Source of the DNA: Bacillus rhizoplanae
Lineage (GTDB): Bacteria > Bacillota > Bacilli > Bacillales > Bacillaceae_G
Length of the DNA stretch: 64,000 nucleotides
Reading direction: 5' to 3'
Assembly: GCF_917563915.1 (NCBI RefSeq)
Contig: NZ_CAKJTI010000007.1
Coordinates: 1 to 64,000, forward strand
Under the pieces are notes generated by a model, which was not told where the DNA came from, did not search any database, and saw nothing but the letters and a program-made list of their open reading frames with translations. This document shows positions 59,190 to 64,000 of the stretch, piece by piece. The position numbers were made by a program, and so were the translations under genes. Numbering within the stretch: position 1 is the first letter of the stretch; each line of letters starts with the position of its first letter.

Positions 59190-59957
59190 TTATAAAATCA
59201 TCCCGCTGCATACCATTAATAGATTCAGAGCAGTGTGCCATATAACAGCTGGGAGGATACTATTAGCTTTTACGGTAATTCCTCCATAAAAAAATCCACC
59301 AATACTAAAGCTAATACAAACAATCCAAGGAAAACCTAGAGAATAATGTTGTAAGCCGAATCCGACACTGGTTAGGACAACAGCCCATTTTTCTCCTACT
59401 TGTTTTGTGAAATTTGTAAGTAAAATCCCTCTCCAAATCCATTCTTCTAAAACCGCATTTATGATAGAAAATAAAATAGCAAACAGAAAAACATGTTGGA
59501 TATAGGTTAGTCCTTTTAAAAATAGAAATGGTATAAAAACAATAATATTGATGCTGATAGCAATGATGAGAAAGAGTTGTATTGTGATTTCTTGAGGACC
59601 TCTCCATATAAACGGAGCGTAAAGTGTATTTTTCCATTTTGGTTTTTGCCAATATGAAATGAATGTCTGTTTATATCGACGTGAAGCAATGATAAATGGA
59701 ATGAAGACAAGCAGTAGACAAAGACGCCTTATTAAGATTGTTGTTTCTTTAGAGGGAAATGAAATGGTATGCATTGCGGATAAGTATAGAGCAAAACCAA
59801 GGGCAAATAATATACTTGTTACTGCAAATGATTGATATGCTTTTTTCCATAGTAAAACAAGTGCAAATCCTATCCATATAGCAACAAGTACAGGGTTTTG
59901 TAGTTGCAGTGTAATGACAAGAAGTACGAACGAAGTGAGGGATATAAAATAGTACAT
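59190..59957 (-). CDS. CPBP family intramembrane metalloprotease
   Basis: The 255-residue protein starts at the ATG 59957, nine bases after AGGAG; a longer frame of ten more residues has no site. About eight hydrophobic helices are visible. The CPBP/Abi motifs are present: EEWIWRGILLTNF (EExxxR, about 180-192), SVGFGLQHYSLGFP with a His, and PAVIWHTALNLL with the last His. CPBP proteases include CAAX prenyl-protease relatives and bacteriocin self-immunity proteins. No bacteriocin-like gene is next to it. It is monocistronic. Confidence 0.82.
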   Translation of the reverse strand: MYYFISLTSFVLLVITLQLQNPVLVAIWIGFALVLLWKKAYQSFAVTSILFALGFALYLSAMHTISFPSKETTILIRRLCLLLVFIPFIIASRRYKQTFISYWQKPKWKNTLYAPFIWRGPQEITIQLFLIIAISINIIVFIPFLFLKGLTYIQHVFLFAILFSIINAVLEEWIWRGILLTNFTKQVGEKWAVVLTSVGFGLQHYSLGFPWIVCISFSIGGFFYGGITVKANSILPAVIWHTALNLLMVCSGMIL

Positions 59958-60042
59958 ATTCTGTATTCTCCTATCTTTAAAATCCAAATTTATCCTTATA
60001 AAGAATATTATACAAGAACATAGAAGAGAGAAATATGTTTAT

Positions 60043-60151
60043 TTTATCCCGCATTAACGGGCAGTAAGACCCTCACCTCAAGATACAGAGAAAATCGAAG
60101 AAGATAGGTGAGGGATGAAAAAAACCCCCACTGATGGAAGTTTCACTTTAT
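60043..60151 (+). repeat. bcr1-like repeat, copy 7 (internal deletion)
   Basis: TTTAT is present at 60043-60047 and 60147-60151. The head and the ACCTC...GAGG stem are intact, but the block from the second CTGCCCG arm through GATTGGTTCAACTAACC and the left half of the CAGTGGGGG stem is absent. The remaining CCCCCACTGATGG follows directly. Confidence 0.85.
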
Positions 60152-60187
60152 AAAGAAAGCACTGCAAACAAATTTGTTCACAATGTT

Positions 60188-60733
60188 TCAATAAACGCGT
60201 TTTTGATTTTCGGCATGACTTGAAATAAGCAGCAATGCTGGTTCATCACTAATATTACGAACGATATGCGGTACGCAAGCGCTCCAAGAAAACGAATCTC
60301 CTTCTTCTACAATTGCAATATCCTCTCCGTGTTGAACTTCTAATTTTCCGCGCAAGACAAGATGACATTCTTCTCCTTCATGAGCATTCGGTGTGTTTTC
60401 TTTTGGAAAACCAGGAGGAATTTCTACTAATGATAAACGCAGTCCGCCTTGCTCAGCCACATGTTCAATTTTTTGTTGATCTTTTCCGTAAATACTATAT
60501 TTCCGTTCTTCTTTTTTTACAATTTTCATCCGATCTTTTTGCTCTAACAATAAATAAGGAAGAGGAACATTTAAAAAATGAGCGATTGTTTCTAGAGTAG
60601 AAATAGATGGAGAGGTTTTATTGTTCTCCACTTGGCTCATAAATCCTTTAGAAAGCCCTGTTCCTTCACAAATTTGCGCAATTGTAATGCCTCTGCGCTG
60701 CCGAATTTCACGTATTGTCGAACCGATATTCAT
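60188..60733 (-). CDS. XRE-family regulator with C-terminal cupin
   Basis: The 181-residue protein joins an N-terminal HTH_3 domain (TIREIRQRRGITIAQICEGTGLSKGFMSQVENNKTSPSISTLETIAHFLNV, about 5-57) to a cupin (about 105-175, HEGEECHLVLRGKLEVQHGEDIAIVEEGDSFSW...PHIVRNISDEPALLL). Such PuuR/SutR-type regulators sense a small ligand or metal in the cupin. It is divergent from doxX, with about 155 bp between the genes, so it may control doxX and itself. AAAGGAGAG precedes the ATG. Confidence 0.85.
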   Translation of the reverse strand: MNIGSTIREIRQRRGITIAQICEGTGLSKGFMSQVENNKTSPSISTLETIAHFLNVPLPYLLLEQKDRMKIVKKEERKYSIYGKDQQKIEHVAEQGGLRLSLVEIPPGFPKENTPNAHEGEECHLVLRGKLEVQHGEDIAIVEEGDSFSWSACVPHIVRNISDEPALLLISSHAENQKRVY

Positions 60734-60809
60734 AATGCCCGCTCTCCTTTTTCTAAACAGATATTTGTATCATAGCAAATCTTTTTTATTTTTTCTCAAT
60801 AAAAATCAA

Positions 60810-60838
60810 TTGACGAACAAAAAAAATTACTGTATGTT
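60810..60838 (+). promoter_or_regulatory. Sigma-A-type promoter of doxX
   Basis: TTGACG and TATGTT are separated by 17 bp, about 52 bp before the doxX start, in the divergent region shared with the XRE-cupin gene. Confidence 0.6.
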
Positions 60839-60890
60839 TTGTATTGTGAATAAAAGTTTTATATAACAAAACAATAAAGGGGAAATAACA

Positions 60891-61295
60891 ATGAATCAAT
60901 ATATTGGTAATTTAATTATTCGAATTGTATTAGGAGTTACGTTTTTTGCTCATGGTTTAGCAAAGTTCCAAGCAGGAATCGATAACATCGCAGGTTGGTT
61001 TACAAGTATTGGTTTACCAGGTGGTCTTGCATATGGCGTTGCGACAGTAGAATTAGTTGGTGGCATTTGTTTAATTATCGGTTTAGGTGTAAGATATGTA
61101 GGATTATTATTTGCACTTATTTTAGTTGGAGCAATTGTAAAAGTGAAATGGTCAGCTGGTTTATTAGGAGATGGAAAAAATCCTGGATATGAAATGGAGC
61201 TTGCATTATTAGCGATGGGCCTTTACTTATTTGTTGTGAAAGCAGAAGGAGTTTTAGATCGTTTCTTAAAAGCGACAGTATTGAAAAAAGACTAA
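60891..61295 (+). CDS. DoxX family membrane protein
   Basis: The 134-residue protein has four transmembrane helices and the DoxX pattern RIVLGVTFFAHGLAKFQAGIDNIAGWFTSIGLPGGLAYGVATVELVGGICLIIGL. In B. subtilis and mycobacteria DoxX-like proteins are linked to catechol or oxidative stress; the role here is not known. AAGGGG precedes the ATG. The divergent XRE-cupin gene is a candidate regulator. Confidence 0.85.
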   Translation: MNQYIGNLIIRIVLGVTFFAHGLAKFQAGIDNIAGWFTSIGLPGGLAYGVATVELVGGICLIIGLGVRYVGLLFALILVGAIVKVKWSAGLLGDGKNPGYEMELALLAMGLYLFVVKAEGVLDRFLKATVLKKD

Positions 61296-61392
61296 TTTGA
61301 ACTAGAATAATAGTATGAGTTTTTGATTTTACCTTAATATAGAAATTTGTACAGTGAACTGTGGTCATCATATTCCATTTATTATGAAATAG

Positions 61393-61426
61393 AGAAAAGG
61401 AAGCCTGAATTGGGCTTCCTTTTCTA
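61393..61426. terminator. Bidirectional terminator between doxX and phhB
   Basis: AGAAAAGGAAGCC pairs with GGGCTTCCTTTTCT between the converging genes. Confidence 0.8.
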
Positions 61427-61433
61427 CATCCTC

Positions 61434-61742
61434 TTATCGTACAATTGCTTTTTCATTTTGCAAAAACATCTCATCAAACTGTTTTGCCATTTCAAAATCA
61501 AGTTTTGTCAAACCTTTTGCATTCCATGATGACAACGTAATAATAACAGCTTTATACTGGATAAGGATGAATGGATGGTGATTGCGTTCTTCTGATAGTT
61601 TGGCCGCTTCAGAAACAAATTCGACACCTTTTAAGTAGTCGGAGAACATGTATTTTCGTTCAATCCATTTTTCGTCTTTTATTGTCCATTTATCCAACTT
61701 CATTAACTCTTCTTGTACTTCTTCATTAGTTAGTCGCTGCAT
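61434..61742 (-). CDS. phhB: Pterin-4a-carbinolamine dehydratase
   Basis: PhhB dehydrates the 4a-hydroxy-pterin made by the hydroxylase so the cofactor can be recycled. The 102-residue protein has the active-site segment [23 protein letters not shown] (about 51-73) and [26 protein letters not shown]. Its start overlaps the end of phhA by 17 bp, so the two are translationally coupled. Confidence 0.93.
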   Translation of the reverse strand: MQRLTNEEVQEELMKLDKWTIKDEKWIERKYMFSDYLKGVEFVSEAAKLSEERNHHPFILIQYKAVIITLSSWNAKGLTKLDFEMAKQFDEMFLQNEKAIVR

Positions 61743-63480
61743 TGTTTTTCACATCCTTTATTGGTAGTAAGGCAAGTCCGTTATTGATTAGACGCTGAAC
61801 CTCTTCATTATTTTTAAAGGAAGAAAGTTGTTGTAACAATGCTGCACGTTCTGGAATCTCCACTTTATGTTCTAGTAATAACTCTAAAATCTCAAGGCGT
61901 AGTAGCCATTCCTTTTCATAAAACTTATCTAATACGTGATGGATTGCTACAAGCTGTTCTATATTCTGTTCGTGTAATGAACCTTCGTTGCGAATATCAC
62001 GAACAGTTTCGTACATTTTTTCAAGCTCTGTTCGTGTGCGCGGTGTAGGTATTACTTCGTCTTCTTCTGCTACTGGAAAGAATGCTGCTGGATCTGCTGC
62101 ACCAGGGAAAACAGAAGGAATTGCTGAACCAACTGCCATATCAAATGTCCCCCACGCTGCATCAAATAATAAGCGATTTTTTAACGTGACTGTACAATTT
62201 GTAAATGAAATGACAGCGACTTTTTCCTTATTTCTAATAATATCAGTTACTGTTCCTATCACATGTACACCACTTGTAAAGGTAAGTTCAGTTTTGTTAC
62301 CAACAGAGATTCCTAATGTGTTTAATTCTTCATCTGTGCAAGATTCTAATGCGATATCATTTTGTAATAATCCAATTGGCGTACCAAACCCATCTTGGTG
62401 CACAGCTGTAGAATGATTTGGCAATTGTGTATGATTGATAGCTAATGCAGTTGGGCTACCTGTTTTTATATAAATAGCTTCGCCGCTTTCATTTTTTACT
62501 ACTTCAACTAGTGTTCCTGTAATTTGTAATCCGCTGTTTAAAGCAACTGTCGCTGTATTTTCAGAACGAAGAGCTTTATCTAAACCTTTTGTACCGCCTG
62601 ATTTGAATGCCATTGTTTCTGAGAATTTTTCAAGTGCTTCAATCAGTTCTTCGAAAGAGCCGCATACAAAAAGCTGTGGCTGCATTTTTGTTACATCGTA
62701 GCTTGTTTGAATACATGATTCAATAGAGAACGGTACTTTTTTGACAGCGTCAGTTAAACAATGTTTGCTTTCACCAACAGAGGAAAGAAGTCCAGCACCA
62801 TAAATTTTTGGATTTTGTATATCACCAATCAATCCGTATTCCACTGTCCACCAGAAAAGACGGGAAATTTGTTCTGCTTCTGATAGGCCAGAAACATGTT
62901 TTTGTTTTTCTTCCACTTCTTTTTCCGCAACAGTAATTTCTTCTGGAGTAGATGTGCGGCTTTCTTTTACAATCGTTAATTGACGAACCGCTTCAAATAA
63001 GTCGTGTTCTTCTTTTGTAGAGAAAGCTTTTGCTCCAATCTGTCCGAACAATTTTACATATTTTGCATATGTAGGATCGAGTAGAATTGGTGCGTGTCCA
63101 GCTGCTTCGTGAACAATGTCAGGAGCTGGTGTATATTCAATGTTTTCTACTTTACGAATATCTGTCGCAATTGGCAGGAGACCATGTCCTTGGAAATCAA
63201 AGAATGCTACGCCAGGAATTAATCCGTCAATTGTAACAGCCCCCCAACCGCTCGGTGCTAAACAATCGTTCATTTCTTCTACTTTTGGAATGGCATCTAT
63301 ATTAATACCGGAAGACTGCAATCCGTTTACATACGCTGGATGTGCAACGTCTTTTAAAAAGTTATGATTTTGTCTCATAATGTAGCGCCATACAGCGTGA
63401 TCAATTGGTGTGTAGTGGTCGTAATGCTGCTTTGATACATAAGGTTTTAAGTGCGATGGAATTTCTGCTGTTTTTGTCAT
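61726..63480 (-). CDS. phhA: Pterin-dependent aromatic amino acid hydroxylase, long form
   Basis: PhhA hydroxylates phenylalanine to tyrosine using tetrahydropterin and non-heme iron. The catalytic domain occupies about residues 10-260: [43 protein letters not shown] carries the two His ligands (HEAAGH) and [13 protein letters not shown] the Glu ligand. The protein is 584 residues, about twice the usual bacterial enzyme; the second half has beta-rich segments ([49 protein letters not shown]) and a helical tail. AAGGGGG precedes the ATG. It is followed by phhB and preceded by a T-box remnant. Confidence 0.9.
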   Translation of the reverse strand: MTKTAEIPSHLKPYVSKQHYDHYTPIDHAVWRYIMRQNHNFLKDVAHPAYVNGLQSSGINIDAIPKVEEMNDCLAPSGWGAVTIDGLIPGVAFFDFQGHGLLPIATDIRKVENIEYTPAPDIVHEAAGHAPILLDPTYAKYVKLFGQIGAKAFSTKEEHDLFEAVRQLTIVKESRTSTPEEITVAEKEVEEKQKHVSGLSEAEQISRLFWWTVEYGLIGDIQNPKIYGAGLLSSVGESKHCLTDAVKKVPFSIESCIQTSYDVTKMQPQLFVCGSFEELIEALEKFSETMAFKSGGTKGLDKALRSENTATVALNSGLQITGTLVEVVKNESGEAIYIKTGSPTALAINHTQLPNHSTAVHQDGFGTPIGLLQNDIALESCTDEELNTLGISVGNKTELTFTSGVHVIGTVTDIIRNKEKVAVISFTNCTVTLKNRLLFDAAWGTFDMAVGSAIPSVFPGAADPAAFFPVAEEDEVIPTPRTRTELEKMYETVRDIRNEGSLHEQNIEQLVAIHHVLDKFYEKEWLLRLEILELLLEHKVEIPERAALLQQLSSFKNNEEVQRLINNGLALLPIKDVKNNAATN

Positions 63481-63619
63481 ATAGATATATCCCCCTTTAT
63501 GTAAAAAATGCTATGTTCCGTTTTTTATGGGCATCGCTCCTTCCAAAATAATGTAAACGCTTCTAAAATTTTATCATAAAATTCCGAATTATTTAATATT
63601 TGTTTTTGCTGCAAATAAA

Positions 63620-63708
63620 AAAATTCCTATCGGAAAATACGATAGGGATGATAAAAATTGCGGTACCACCCTACTGGTAAACAAAAAATTGTTTACCATT
63701 CTCTTAAG
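63620..63708 (-). promoter_or_regulatory. T-box antiterminator/terminator of phhA, lacking stem I
   Basis: On the minus strand GGTAAACAATTTTTTGTTTACC forms stem III, followed by the T-box core AGGGTGGTACCGC and a terminator CCTATCG / CGATAGG plus seven T residues. Upstream, where stem I with the specifier loop should be, lies tnpB-derived sequence. Phe or Tyr would be the expected effector tRNA, from gene function. As it stands the leader cannot read an anticodon. Confidence 0.85.
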
Positions 63709-63891
63709 ATAACGGAAAGAAATCAAATGTAATCTGTTTGCATTATCGACAAAAAGGAAATCGTTTCTATCGTATAACTTCCTAGATTGTTTGTTTAAAA
63801 CAATGAAACAACAAGAATATATGAACTTACCGATGTAAACGAATCAAGCGGTTATGAAAAAACTCTATCAAAACTGGCAAGCATTTTAGAA
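63708..63891 (+). pseudogene. tnpB fragment
   Basis: Translated on the plus strand, the fragment gives ERKEIKCNLFALSTKRKSFL, then SYNFLDCLFKTMKQQEYMNL, a stop, and QAVMKKLYQNWQAF, colinear with residues about 78-140 of the TnpB at 57 kb (ERKEIKCNLFTLPTKEKSFL and so on). It has two stop codons and many substitutions, so it derives from a related but distinct copy. Both ends are abrupt, at the T-box stem III and at GCATTTTAGAAG. Confidence 0.85.
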
Positions 63892-63956
63892 GCGCACTTT
63901 GAATTGCAGAAAGTGAAAAGCTAAGAAAGAAGGTATAGAGGGTGCCTTCTTTTTAT
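63892..63956 (+). pseudogene. Orphan 3' gene end with terminator
   Basis: After the tnpB fragment, CACTTTGAATTG onward can be read as HFELQKVKS followed by TAA, then a hairpin AGAAGG / CCTTCT (63928-63950) with a T run that merges into the next repeat. It has the look of a gene tail plus terminator without the gene. The peptide is too short to identify. Confidence 0.35.
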
Positions 63957-64000
63957 CCCGCATTAACGGGCAGTAAGCCCCCCACCTCAAGATTCAGGGA
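63952..64000 (+). repeat. bcr1-like repeat, copy 8 (continues past the window)
   Basis: TTTATCCCGCATTAACGGGC starts at 63952 and is followed by the AGTAAG and CCCCCCACCTCAAGATTC blocks before the window ends. The TTTAT overlaps the T run of the preceding terminator. Confidence 0.85.

Noticed and set aside
63550-63565. cre (CcpA) site upstream of phhA
   Set aside because: TGTAAACGCTTCTA has the central CG but two mismatches in the right half compared with the consensus, so I do not list it as a site.

Overview
The window is chromosomal DNA of low G+C content from a spore-forming Firmicute, most likely a member of the Bacillus cereus group. Three things point there: the gene order (exsA/safA, bofC, ruvAB, queA, tgt, yajC, spoVB, secDF, recJ, apt, relA, dtd, hisS, aspS, tcdA, rsfA, rarA, cymR, iscS, mnmA, yrrB, recD2, alaS, ireB, yrrK, mltG, trmR, trhP1P2, udk, greA, pbpI, yrrT, mtnN, mccAB), the Met/Pro-rich repeats of an ExsA-type coat protein, and scattered ~155 bp repeats with TTTAT ends that resemble the cereus-group bcr1 element. 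The species is not resolved. No CRISPR array, rRNA or tRNA gene was seen.

Layout. 0-4 kb: end of the coat morphogenetic gene, a short NadE, a YhcN-type spore lipoprotein, a gene-poor stretch (decayed ORF, candidate small RNA, repeats) and bofC. 4-14 kb: Holliday-junction repair (ruvAB), queuosine synthesis (queA-tgt), secretion (yajC, comN, secDF) and spoVB. 14-26 kb: a metal-efflux gene flanked by repeats, then recJ-apt-relA-dtd and hisS-aspS under a T-box. 26-36 kb: rsfA and rarA (minus strand), the cymR-iscS-mnmA sulfur/thiouridine cluster, yrrB, recD2, small genes and a permease. 36-46 kb: alaS under a second T-box, ireB-yrrK-yrzB, mltG, and the trmR-trhP1-trhP2-udk operon for wobble-uridine modification. 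46-56 kb: greA, pbpI, yrrS, the methionine-to-cysteine operon yrrT-mtnN-mccA-mccB, and adhE behind palindromic Rex/Fnr-like sites. 56-64 kb is the accessory end: yrhC, a broken IS200/IS605-type tnpB element, GNAT, CPBP protease, XRE-cupin regulator, DoxX, and the phenylalanine hydroxylase pair phhA-phhB behind a damaged T-box leader.

Most genes are conserved housekeeping genes. The unusual material is between them: (i) nine bcr1-like copies in intact, truncated, internally deleted or nested states, plus a tandem array of a related unit; (ii) three traces of IS200/IS605 DNA, namely a frameshifted tnpB with non-canonical RuvC residues, a gene-less derivative upstream of greA that keeps the tnpB/right-end (omega-RNA-like) sequence, and a tnpB fragment that sits where the 5' half of the phhA T-box should be; (iii) strong hairpins that bury the Shine-Dalgarno sequence of two probable sporulation genes (yhcN, pbpI), each with a possible sporulation promoter overlapping the hairpin; and (iv) an unassigned promoter-hairpin-terminator unit at 3.05-3.2 kb. 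All calls come from reading the sequence; no database search was run.
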